DNA of 64,000 bases from Acidimicrobiaceae bacterium (GTDB lineage Bacteria > Actinomycetota > Acidimicrobiia > Acidimicrobiales > Ilumatobacteraceae). The position numbers were made by a program, and so were the translations under genes. The DNA is taken from positions 113,501-177,500 of the forward strand of contig JADKGZ010000008.1 in the NCBI GenBank assembly GCA_016722025.1, in the 5' to 3' direction. Shown here one piece after another: positions 1 through 7,076 of this stretch. Each line of letters starts with the position of its first letter. Within the stretch, counting starts at the first letter, position 1. The notes beneath the pieces were generated by a model. It was not told where the DNA came from. It made no database searches and saw nothing but the letters and a program-made list of their open reading frames with translations.

Positions 1-1
1 C

Positions 2-830
2 GAGCAAGCCGTCGCTCGTGTTCCTGAACCCGGCAGAACGAAGTTGATCTCGCGACTTCAGGCCGACGAGCACTTCATCAACACGCTCAACGAGCTGGCG
101 GTTGGCTCGGTGCTGCAAAGCGTGGGAGGTGAGGTGTTGTACGAGCATGAGGTCGAGGGAATGACACCCGATTGGTACGTGACCGGTGGCGACAACAACG
201 CGCCGCTCGTGGTCGAGGTGTGGAACAAGAATCACGCGCAGAAGCGCGTGTGGGGCTAGGGGTCCGACAGATCCTGGGGGCGTTGGGCGCAAGGGGCCAC
301 CGTCCGCCGATGTCGCCAAGAAGGTTGGCAGCGAACTGCGCGGATGGCTTCTCAGCGGGGACGCGGGTGTTGGGAGTCAGCGAGAGTTCGATGGCTACCG
401 TTTCCGAGTTGCCGCTCGAACGGCCACGAGCGATGGGCCTGCGGAGATGACGCTTCCCGGTGAGGGTGGTGCGTTCACGACGGTCGAAGCGCGCGAGGCG
501 ATCGCACCAAGGTGCGGCGGTACGAGCAAGTTGTCGCCAGCAGAGGGGAGGCGTTCGTTGTCGTGGTCGGCCACGAGGTCGGCACTCCGATCAGCCGGGA
601 TGCCATGCGCGATCTCGTAGCCGGTCGTCAAGGTTTCGAGGTCGCCTTCGATCCGCCTCGACGGCGAGTTTCTCGACGTGACGTTGCCGATGAACGTGGT
701 GGACGTCCCGATCTCGCTGTCGGCTGCCGTCAGCTCTGTTGGATGGGTGGAGGTCGTGCTCGCTGATAGCGCAGAACCGCCGCGGTCAGCTTGGATCTGT
801 GGCCCAACCCGGCGCGTCGTATCGACACGC
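2..830 (+). pseudogene. Broken nuclease-like hypothetical protein (left-edge fragment)
   Basis: The reading frame is open to the left edge, so the gene starts outside the window. The first piece, ending at 259, contains TPDWYV followed by VVEVWNK. This resembles the PD...ExK core of PD-(D/E)XK-type nucleases, though the last residue pattern is only approximate. Plausible protein continues in a second frame (about 260-505, containing ADVAKKVGSELRGWLL), then back in the first frame (about 506-650, VRRYEQVV then FVVVVG), then again in the second (about 640-830, VDVPISLSAAVSSVGWVEV). At least three frameshifts are needed to join them. I see the pieces directly; a single ancestral gene is inference. 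It could be decayed element cargo or an error-ridden assembly. Confidence 0.5.
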
Positions 831-982
831 CGTCGATTCCCGGTTCGACGCTGCACGCGTGACCTGTTCGCGCCGACGGGAAGCCCGCACCGAGCATCCG
901 GGTGAGCGGGCCGAGCTCCGGGCGCTACCATGGTTGTCGGCTTCCCCGCTGTTGATGTGAACGACGCGTGAGGAGGCCTGTG

Positions 983-1396
983 ATGGATTCGATGCCACGG
1001 TTGGTGGTGCTGCGTCTCGTGAATGGGGTGGTGCTCGATCATCCCTTCGCCTCCGAGGTGCGGTTCCCGTTGTGGGCGGCGACCCTGGATGCCGACGCGT
1101 CCGATCCGTTCGGTTGGCGGCGTTCGTTGTGGCCCGTGGCGCCGGGTGGGCGGGGGTGGGTTCCGCAGGTGCTGCACTTCGGTGATGTTGTCGAGTTCGG
1201 CTCGTATCACGATCCGGTGCAGCGTTGGTTCGGCTGGTACACGCACCATGCCGGGGACGGGATCATCGTCACGGGACCGTTCGCATCGCCGAGCGACGCT
1301 TTCTTGGATGCCGAGCCGACTCGCCGCGAGTTTGAGTGTCGGGCGATGCTCGACTATCAGCGATCTCGGCTGCAAGCCGCAACGCAGATCGCCTGA
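983..1396 (+). CDS. Hypothetical protein, 137 aa
   Basis: I do not recognise this family. The protein is rich in Trp, Phe and Gly, with segments such as FGWRRSLWPV and RWFGWYTHHAGDGIIVTGPF, and looks like a small soluble folded protein. It has no signal peptide or membrane segment. The ATG at 983 is chosen because a perfect AGGAGG lies at 971-976, six bases upstream; a GTG at 968 is in frame but would precede that ribosome site. It faces the minus-strand antirestriction genes convergently and shares the accessory region with them. Confidence 0.6.
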   Translation: MDSMPRLVVLRLVNGVVLDHPFASEVRFPLWAATLDADASDPFGWRRSLWPVAPGGRGWVPQVLHFGDVVEFGSYHDPVQRWFGWYTHHAGDGIIVTGPFASPSDAFLDAEPTRREFECRAMLDYQRSRLQAATQIA

Positions 1397-1419
1397 CGGT
1401 CCGACTGCCCACGGCACCT

Positions 1420-1485
1420 GGCCCGAAGGGCCGGTCACGTCACCCACTGCCGCGGTCTGTCGCCGCGATCGGGCGAAGGCGACAG
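1420..1485. terminator. Hairpins between convergent genes
   Basis: Two hairpins lie between the convergent genes ending at 1396 and 1497. The first is GGCCC-GAA-GGGCC (1420-1432), followed by GGTCACGTCACC, the same hairpin-plus-tail pattern that ends both copies of the large repeat at 2784 and 4086. The second is CTGTCGCC (1457-1464) pairing with GGCGACAG (1478-1485). No U-tract follows, so terminator function is inference. Confidence 0.4.
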
Positions 1486-1496
1486 CCGGCGGCGGA

Positions 1497-1811
1497 TCAG
1501 TAGTCGCTCGGAAACAGGACGGTTGTGGTGGTGGGTGGTTGGTCGAGGTCGTCGGTGATAATCCAGACGGTTGGGTCGGGGTTGCCGCCGGCGAGGTGGG
1601 CGGGGACGGGGTAGGCGGAGATGATGCGTCCGTCGCTGTTGGTGATGGCGCGTGTGTTGGCGGCCTGGTCGGCTGCGTCGATGTCGCCCCAGTCGTCGGC
1701 GGTGTGTCTGTTGAGACACTCGACGAGCCAGGCGCACCGGTAGTCGTGTCCGGAAGCCCAGCCGTGCATTTTGGCTGACGCGTTGACGCGGGCGTTGCAA
1801 AGGTCGATCAT
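1497..1811 (-). CDS. Small ArdC-associated mobile-element protein, 104 aa
   Basis: The protein carries the pattern DDWGDIDAADQAANTRAI, then RIISAYPVP, then VWIITDD and TTTVLFPSDY. I recall this layout (HxxGDWG, ILSAY, LWIIT, TT-LLP-Y) from small proteins in plasmids and integrated elements, usually next to antirestriction genes and often mislabelled as restriction subunits. The biochemical role is unknown. It starts at ATG 1811 with an AGGAG about nine bases upstream. It lies 12 bases after the ArdC-like gene, so the two are probably co-transcribed. Confidence 0.7.
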   Translation of the reverse strand: MIDLCNARVNASAKMHGWASGHDYRCAWLVECLNRHTADDWGDIDAADQAANTRAITNSDGRIISAYPVPAHLAGGNPDPTVWIITDDLDQPPTTTTVLFPSDY

Positions 1812-1823
1812 GGCAGCGGTCTC

Positions 1824-2744
1824 CTATGCGGCGTCGGCGGTGGCGGCCGCGGTTGTCACGCCGGCGAGTTGGTTGAGGTAGTCGAGCGCGGCCTGTGCGC
1901 GGGCGGCGACGGTGAGCAGCACTCGCGGGTGTTCCTTGAGGACCCGCACCCAGTGCGCGAGGTAGCTGGCGTGGTCGTGGCGCGTGGCCGGCGCGATCGC
2001 TGACTGTGCGCACCAGAACGCTGCGCCGAGTTCGGCGATGAGTTCTTCGATCGCGTAGGCGTCGTCTCCGAATCGGCCGGTGAGGTCGCGGGCGAGTCTG
2101 CTGGGGTGGGCTGTCCAATGAACGTGCTCATGACAGGTCGTGGAGTAGTAGAGCGCTGGTTGCTCGAACTGGCTGAGGTGGGGTATGTGGATGCGGTCGT
2201 CGGCCGGGATGTAGCAGGCGCGGTTGCCGCCGGTGATCACGTTTGCGCCGATCGACGCGAAGTAGGTGTCGGCCGCGGCGATTCGCTCGGGTGTGTCGCG
2301 TGGCTCGTCGCGATCGGTCAGTGTCGAGTCGGCGCCGTCGACTTGTTCGGCGGCGAACACGGCGAAGACTCGCGACACCAACCGGCCGCGGGGTGGGGTC
2401 GATGTGTCGGTGTCGTCGGGTTCGTTGGTCGAGTCGTCGCGCTCGGTGGCGGGTCGGGTGGGCTTCCACAGCAGCACGTGCGTGGCACGTTCGCCGCGTC
2501 GTACTTGCGCGCCGTGTCGTTGCCATCCTCGATAGGTCGCCCATGTGCCAGACGGCCAACCGTTCGCTGCGGCGGTGAGAGCGAGCACGACAGCGTTGAG
2601 CCCGCGGTAGGGACGTGCGTCGATGCTGCGCGGTTGGGCGTTGGTGGCGATCGTGTGCCACGGCATGTGCCAGGTGTCTGCGCCGTTCTCGATGGCGGCG
2701 ATCAGGTCGTTGGTGACGTGTTCGATGAGTTCGTCGGTGTTCAA
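1824..2744 (-). CDS. ardC: ArdC-like antirestriction protein with zincin-type domain
   Basis: The N-terminal half (about residues 1-120) fits the ArdC ssDNA-binding domain (DUF1738): TWHMPWH, then YRGLNAVVLAL, then TWATYRGWQRHGAQVRRGERA and VLLWKP. The C-terminal half carries the zinc protease motif HEHVHW near residue 203 and a downstream EELIAELGAAF helix typical of this family. ArdC proteins protect incoming plasmid DNA from restriction enzymes during conjugation. The start is a TTG at 2744 with AAGGAG six bases upstream; longer readings run into the repeat element. The 306-aa length fits the family. Its presence suggests a conjugative or integrated element. Confidence 0.88.
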   Translation of the reverse strand: MNTDELIEHVTNDLIAAIENGADTWHMPWHTIATNAQPRSIDARPYRGLNAVVLALTAAANGWPSGTWATYRGWQRHGAQVRRGERATHVLLWKPTRPATERDDSTNEPDDTDTSTPPRGRLVSRVFAVFAAEQVDGADSTLTDRDEPRDTPERIAAADTYFASIGANVITGGNRACYIPADDRIHIPHLSQFEQPALYYSTTCHEHVHWTAHPSRLARDLTGRFGDDAYAIEELIAELGAAFWCAQSAIAPATRHDHASYLAHWVRVLKEHPRVLLTVAARAQAALDYLNQLAGVTTAAATADAA

Positions 2745-2783
2745 TTCGGGCTCCTTGGGTCTGTCGGCCAGCGGCGGATCGCG

Positions 2784-2929
2784 GGCTCGCCCGTACGGGC
2801 GTTGAGGCCGACCGGGGAAAGGGCGGGTGTCAATGTGTCCCGCAGCGCCGGAGTTGTTCGCCCAGGATTGACACCCGCCCGCCGGTCGGCCGACCCACTG
2901 CACCCGCCCGCAGGGCGGTCACGTCACCG
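2784..2929. repeat. Structured intergenic repeat, copy A
   Basis: This 146-nt element is about 85% alike to 4086-4230. It starts with the perfect palindrome CGCCCGTACGGGCG (2788-2801). A long inverted repeat follows: GGCCGACCGG (2806-2815) pairs with CCGGTCGGCC (2882-2891), and GGGCGGGTGTCAA (2821-2833) pairs with TTGACACCCGCCC (2868-2880), around a 34-nt loop. A short hairpin CGCCC-GCA-GGGCG (2905-2917) and GTCACGTCACC end it. It lies upstream of the ArdC gene, between it and the ParA gene. It could be an operator, partition site or leader RNA. Confidence 0.8.
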
Positions 2930-2939
2930 GCTTTGCCGG

Positions 2940-2979
2940 CCGTCTCGAACCCGTCAACGTCGACGCGGGTTCGAGACGG
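2940..2979 (-). terminator. Hairpin after the ParA-like gene
   Basis: A perfect 14-bp stem, CCGTCTCGAACCCG pairing with CGGGTTCGAGACGG around a 12-nt loop, begins nine bases past the ParA stop on the minus strand. There is no clear U-run, but the position suits a terminator for the winged-helix/ParA unit. Confidence 0.6.
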
Positions 2980-2987
2980 CTGGTTGC

Positions 2988-3614
2988 TCAGACCGGGAGA
3001 CGGGCGATCGCGTTGGCGAGGCAGCGCGGGAGGCGGGCGGCGAGCAGTCCGGCGTCGATCGCTCGGGCGATGCCCGGGTCGTAGGGCACGCTGGTGACTG
3101 GCAAGGCGAGGGCGAGGCTCACGTCGCGTTCGGTCAAGCAGCGTTGATGCTCGGAGATCAACACGACGTGATCGGGGACGAACGGCACGCCGATCGCGCG
3201 TCGCAACGCCAGGTAGCACGGTCGTGTCACCAGCAGGCGTTGCGGACTCAGTGGGTCGAATCGGTGCAACACATCGTGATCGTTGCCGGTGTCCACGAGC
3301 ACCCGATGCCCCGCCGCGACCAGCTCACTGATCGCGCTGATCGCGTCAGCGTCGATCTGGTCGCCTGTAACGGAGACGACGCGTAGACGGTCGCATGGTT
3401 CGACGGCATTGGCGATCGCGTCGGCGAACGTGCTGGCGGGTGCCGGGTCCGAAACACCGAGGATCGCGGCGGCGTCACCGCGAGTGTCGAGCAGCAGCGT
3501 CGGTTGGTTGCTCCGTGCGGCGAGAACGGCCAGCGCTGCGGCGATGGTGGTGCATCCCTGACCACCTTTCGGGCTGGCGCACACCGTGACCTGGCGGGCC
3601 GATGTGGCGGTCAT
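2988..3614 (-). CDS. ParA/MinD-like P-loop ATPase with degenerate Walker A
   Basis: Residues 10-25 hold SPKGGQGCTT, which matches the deviant Walker A of ParA/MinD ATPases (KGGxGK[ST]T). The first signature lysine is kept but the second, P-loop lysine is cysteine. LLLDTRGDAAAILGV follows at the usual place for Walker A', and VLVDTGND resembles a Walker B strand. ParA proteins drive plasmid partition; CpaE/TadZ-like relatives position pili. At 208 aa it is short. The start is ATG 3614, overlapping the upstream stop (ATGA). Loss of the catalytic lysine may mean weak or no ATP hydrolysis. Confidence 0.75.
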   Translation of the reverse strand: MTATSARQVTVCASPKGGQGCTTIAAALAVLAARSNQPTLLLDTRGDAAAILGVSDPAPASTFADAIANAVEPCDRLRVVSVTGDQIDADAISAISELVAAGHRVLVDTGNDHDVLHRFDPLSPQRLLVTRPCYLALRRAIGVPFVPDHVVLISEHQRCLTERDVSLALALPVTSVPYDPGIARAIDAGLLAARLPRCLANAIARLPV

Positions 3615-4012
3615 GCCGCGTGCCCGTCGACGCGGGCGACCTGATAGGGGCAGGTCGCGGCGAGGTAGGCGGGCATCCGCTCGATGTGGCGGGCGGCGAG
3701 TGCCGGGACGCGGGTGCGGACCTCGGTCCGGCCGCCGACAGTGCGGATCATCCCGAACCGTTCCAAGCGGGCGAGCGAGGCGCGCATCTGCGACGCGCCG
3801 ACGCCGAACGTGGCGGCGAGATCCTCGATCGACCAGACACGACCAGTGCCCGTCGTCAAGCATCGAGACAAACGATGCAACACGAGGCTCGAGGTCGGGC
3901 CGAGGAACGGCGGAAGGTAGATCAGCGCGTCGTCGGTGTCGGTCTGCAGCCCGTTGGCGGCAAGTGGGTCGTCCCACACAGCAAGCTGCAAGGTGGGGGT
4001 GTCGTTGGTCAT
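3611..4012 (-). CDS. Winged-helix DNA-binding protein beside ParA-like gene
   Basis: Residues 45-105 read as a winged helix: LHRLSRCLTTG, then VWSIEDLAATFGVGASQMRASLARLERFGMIR, then a short wing (GGRTEVRT). The start is ATG 4012 with GGAG seven bases upstream, and the stop overlaps the ParA-like start. A DNA-binding partner in the same operon suits either a partition system or an autoregulator. A natural binding target would be the repeat element just upstream (4086-4230), but that is inference. I do not recognise the family beyond the fold. Confidence 0.7.
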   Translation of the reverse strand: MTNDTPTLQLAVWDDPLAANGLQTDTDDALIYLPPFLGPTSSLVLHRLSRCLTTGTGRVWSIEDLAATFGVGASQMRASLARLERFGMIRTVGGRTEVRTRVPALAARHIERMPAYLAATCPYQVARVDGHAA

Positions 4013-4085
4013 GTCGGTCTCCGTTCAGGCGGTGTGCGGGTGGCCTGGTCGGATCGGGCGACTTCCCCAAGTTCCGATCCGACCA

Positions 4086-4230
4086 GGCTCGCCCGTACGG
4101 GCGTTGAGGCCGACCGGACAAAGGGCGGCTGTCAACGCGCCGCGCAACCTCGGACCCGTGCTCACGGATTGACAGCCGCCCGCCGGTCGGCCGACCCACC
4201 GCACCCGCCCGCAGGGCGGCCACGTCACCG
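4086..4230. repeat. Structured intergenic repeat, copy B
   Basis: This is the second copy of the element at 2784-2929. The outer stem GGCCGACCGG (4108-4117) pairs with CCGGTCGGCC (4183-4192). The inner stem GGGCGGCTGTCAA (4123-4135) pairs with TTGACAGCCGCCC (4169-4181). Compared with copy A, the seventh base of the inner left arm is C instead of G and the matching base of the right arm is G instead of C, a compensatory pair change. The 33-nt loop is largely different. It sits upstream of the winged-helix/ParA unit. Confidence 0.8.
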
Positions 4231-4541
4231 TCTGTCCCTGCTGTGTTCGCGTTGTGCTCGCGGCGAGGCGGGGCGTTGTCTCGGCTGATCGTGTTCCATC
4301 GACACGCGTGACGGCTCGGCGTTCCCACCCCATGCGTGCGCCGTCACCCTTCGCCAGGGCGAGTGAACTGGCAGCGAGCTGCGCGCGAGGCGAAGTGGCG
4401 GGCCTGCGTTGGCGGCGATGTCGGGAGGTAGCCGCAGACGATGGTTCGTCGCTCGATCGGCGAGTGCGGCGCGTCGATGTTCACCCGACGTTCACCGTCA
4501 CCGCCATTCGTGGCGACGCGTGGACTGGCACACTTTCTCGG
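4231..4541. other. Non-coding stretch upstream of phosphatase
   Basis: This region separates the accessory segment from the phosphatase gene. I see no gene, clear promoter hexamers or repeats in it. The open frame ahead of the phosphatase reads as Arg- and Ser-rich non-protein sequence. Confidence 0.4.
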
Positions 4542-5285
4542 GTGTTCGAGGCGTTGAGCAACTTCCGTGATGTCGGCGGTCACGTCACCGTAGACGGACG
4601 CAAGTTGCGGTCGGGGCTGGTGTACCGCAGTGACGCGCTTTGCTTCGTCACCGAGCGCGACCGTGCTCTTTTGCGTGAGACGCTACGTATCCGGACGATT
4701 GTCGACCTGCGGACATCGATGGAGCACGAGCGCATGGGACGCTACGACCTCACTGATGTCGGCGAGGTCGTACATCTCCCGGTTCTCGACGGGGCGCTGA
4801 TCAGCGAGAAGGCGCACGACGGGTCGCTCGATCTGGCCTCGATGTACCAGGCCATCGCGTTCGACCACGCTGACGAGATAGCCCTCGTGTTGACGTTGCT
4901 CGCCGACCCTGATCGATTGCCAGCGATCATCTCGTGCACGGCTGGAAAGGACCGCACCGGCATCGTTGTTGGCGTGCTGCTCGCCATGCTCAGCGTTCCC
5001 GAGGAGACCGTGCTTGCCGACTACGAACTGTCAGCAGCAGGTCTCGCCACGCTGCGCGGCCGCATCATGGCCCGCCTCATCGGCGACGGCGTTCCGAACA
5101 TCCCAGCCGCCGCGTTTGCGCTTGAGCCGGCGGCGCTGGCTCAGGTGCTCGAGGACATCAGGTTGCGCCATGGCACAGTCACCGCCTACCTCATCGCTGC
5201 GGGGGCGCCAGTCGACATCGAACAGCGGCTGGGCATCCTTCTCGACGACTCGAGCCCCGAGATCACACGCGGACTGCTCGCCTAG
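4542..5285 (+). CDS. Tyrosine-protein phosphatase
   Basis: The active-site loop CTAGKDRTG starts near residue 132 and matches the Cx5R motif of the bacterial tyrosine/dual-specificity phosphatase family (Y_phosphatase3, PtpB-like). The N-terminal NFRDVGG and the YRSDAL and TIVDLRT segments are typical of that family. It would remove phosphate from phosphotyrosine or lipid head groups in the cytoplasm. The GTG at 4542 is chosen because the protein pattern begins there (VFEALSNFRDVGG); a longer frame to 4254 is open but not protein-like. It stands alone. Confidence 0.85.
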   Translation: MFEALSNFRDVGGHVTVDGRKLRSGLVYRSDALCFVTERDRALLRETLRIRTIVDLRTSMEHERMGRYDLTDVGEVVHLPVLDGALISEKAHDGSLDLASMYQAIAFDHADEIALVLTLLADPDRLPAIISCTAGKDRTGIVVGVLLAMLSVPEETVLADYELSAAGLATLRGRIMARLIGDGVPNIPAAAFALEPAALAQVLEDIRLRHGTVTAYLIAAGAPVDIEQRLGILLDDSSPEITRGLLA

Positions 5286-5400
5286 GTGGTGCGACGCCAG
5301 CGAGACCGTGACTCCAACCTCCAGCGGTTTCCTCCAAGGCAAGCTGCGCCGCCCGCGCTTCGACGTCGTTACCGTCGACGGCGATGTGGAGGCCTCGATG

Positions 5401-6525
5401 TCAGACGTCGAGATGACCCGAGAGAGCGGTGAGGGTGTCGATGAACTCCTCGACGATCTGGAGTACGACCCGGTCGGCGGGACGAACCGTGTTGATCGAG
5501 CCGACGACTTGTCCGACGAAGTAGGTGGCGAGTTCGTGCGCGCCCGAGCCGGGCGTCGTGGCCGACCGATTGATGCGGTTCAGCGCAGCGCCGACAAGCA
5601 GCGGTTGAAGGGGCATCGGTAGCGGCTTCGGTGAGTCCTCGCGTTCCCATTCGTCGGTCCACGGGGTGCGCAGCATTCGCGCAGGCTTGCCCGTGATCGA
5701 TCTCGAACGAACGGTGTCGCTCGACGTTGCGGCGAGAAACTTTTGTTTGACCACCGGTTCGGTTTCTGCCTCGGCGGTGGTGAGCCAGACTGATCCTGTC
5801 CAGATCCCCGCTGCCCCCAGTGCCATCGCTGCGGCCATGTGTCGCCCGGACGCGATGCCGCCCGCGGCGAGCACGGGCACGGGTGAGACGGCGTCGACGA
5901 CCTCGGGGACGAGCACCATGGTCCCTACTTCGCCGGTGTGCCCTCCCGCCTCGGAGCCTTGGGCGACGATGATGTCGGCCCCGGCTTCGGCATGCTTGAC
6001 CGCGTGCGCCGTCGTGCCGGCGAGCGCGGCGACCTTGACGTTGGCTGCACGAGCTCGGTCGATCACGTCTGCGGGAGGCGGGCCGAGTGCAGATGCGATG
6101 AGTCTGATCGGGTGTGCGAACGCGATGTCGAGCAGCGGCTCGTAGCCGGCCGGAGACACGTTCATGCTCATGCCACGCGGTCGCTCACCTTCGGGGAGAT
6201 CGGGGACACCGAAACGCTGCAGGATGTCGTCGACGAACGCCTGATGTGCGGGCGGAAGCAGTTGGCGTAGTTCGTCTCGATCGAGACCGCCTTCTGTGGC
6301 ACCAACGTACTTTTGTGGCAGCAGGAGATCGACGCCGTAGGGACGGCTTCCAACCTCGGCGTCGATCCACGCAAGATCGATCTCGAGTTGCTCCGGGCTG
6401 TGAGCAACCGCCCCGAGCACACCGAAGCCGCCGGCACGAGACACGGCGGCTACAACGTCTCGGCAGTGGCTGAAGGCGAGGATCGGAAATTCGCACCCGA
6501 GTAGTTCGGTGATCGGTGTTTTCAA
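5401..6525 (-). CDS. Nitronate monooxygenase-like FMN enzyme
   Basis: The fold reads as a 2-nitropropane dioxygenase/nitronate monooxygenase TIM barrel: TPITELLGCEFPILAF at the start, AGGFGVLGA, then GTTAHAVKHAEAGADIIVAQGSEAGGHTGEV and PVPVLAAGGIASG. The last two are the FMN-phosphate binding region. The catalytic His is likely in the AGGHTG segment. The start is a TTG at 6525, just past the stop of the thioesterase gene upstream (6531), so the two form an operon. Enzymes of this group oxidise nitronates, or reduce enoyl groups (FabK-like); the substrate here is unknown. Confidence 0.82.
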   Translation of the reverse strand: MKTPITELLGCEFPILAFSHCRDVVAAVSRAGGFGVLGAVAHSPEQLEIDLAWIDAEVGSRPYGVDLLLPQKYVGATEGGLDRDELRQLLPPAHQAFVDDILQRFGVPDLPEGERPRGMSMNVSPAGYEPLLDIAFAHPIRLIASALGPPPADVIDRARAANVKVAALAGTTAHAVKHAEAGADIIVAQGSEAGGHTGEVGTMVLVPEVVDAVSPVPVLAAGGIASGRHMAAAMALGAAGIWTGSVWLTTAEAETEPVVKQKFLAATSSDTVRSRSITGKPARMLRTPWTDEWEREDSPKPLPMPLQPLLVGAALNRINRSATTPGSGAHELATYFVGQVVGSINTVRPADRVVLQIVEEFIDTLTALSGHLDV

Positions 6526-6530
6526 GGTGA

Positions 6531-6962
6531 TCAGGCCTTCGGGAGAACGATGGTGACGGTGCCTTGGGCGGCGCAGACAGCCTTGTCGTTGTTGGTGATG
6601 TCGATGCGGGCGACTCCGCTGCGCTTCGTGAGCGAGATGATCTCGGCGACAGCGACGCACACTCCCGACGACACCGGTCGGAGCAGGTTGAGTTTGAACT
6701 CGGTGGTTGCCACCCAGGCGCCCTTGGGGATCACTGGGTAGAACACCACGCCGAGGCAGTGATCGACGAACGCCGAGAGGCAGCCACCGTGGAGGTTGCC
6801 GAAGGGGGTCAGGAGATCTTGTCGGGCATCCATCTCGGCCTCGAGCCGGCCGGCAGTGAGCGCAGCGTGACGGAAGTCGAGATATGTCGAGATTCCTCCG
6901 GTCGCCGTGGCAGCACCGAGCATCCGCTCGGCCGTTCGCTCGTCGAACAGTTCAAACTCCAT
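6531..6962 (-). CDS. PaaI-family hotdog thioesterase
   Basis: At 143 aa it fits a single-hotdog acyl-CoA thioesterase. It has the family's central-helix motif NLHGGCLSAFVDHCLG and the strand pairs TTEFKLNLLRPV and TVTIVLP. Such enzymes hydrolyse acyl- or aryl-CoA to recover CoA. The ATG at 6962 follows GGAGG by seven bases; the longer frame to 7007 would start in the operator. It is divergent from the P450 gene and shares its operator region (6999-7026). Confidence 0.82.
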   Translation of the reverse strand: MEFELFDERTAERMLGAATATGGISTYLDFRHAALTAGRLEAEMDARQDLLTPFGNLHGGCLSAFVDHCLGVVFYPVIPKGAWVATTEFKLNLLRPVSSGVCVAVAEIISLTKRSGVARIDITNNDKAVCAAQGTVTIVLPKA

Positions 6963-6998
6963 CAGACAACCTCCGCGATCCTCGTCTCGACTTTGTGG

Positions 6999-7026
6999 AT
7001 GAGACACTAGTAGAGTTGTGTTTCAT
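6999..7026. promoter_or_regulatory. Operator site 1 (ATGAGACA-N12-TGTTTCAT)
   Basis: Palindromic site with the shared 28-bp layout, between the divergent thioesterase and P450 genes. The two halves match in seven of eight bases. It is one of 12 sites listed in this window. Confidence 0.75.
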
Positions 7027-7076
7027 CGAGCGAGTCGGACTTGCACGACCACCACCCACCACCATCGGAGCCACTC

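Noticed and set aside
395..1447. Long minus-strand open frame (350 codons) opposite the nuclease-like remnant and the 983 gene
   Set aside because: Arg/Thr-rich shadow typical of high-GC DNA; no ribosome site or family pattern, and the opposite strand has better protein.
3615..4328. N-terminal extension of the ParA-like frame to 4328
   Set aside because: The added part runs through the winged-helix gene and the repeat; ATGA overlap marks the true start.
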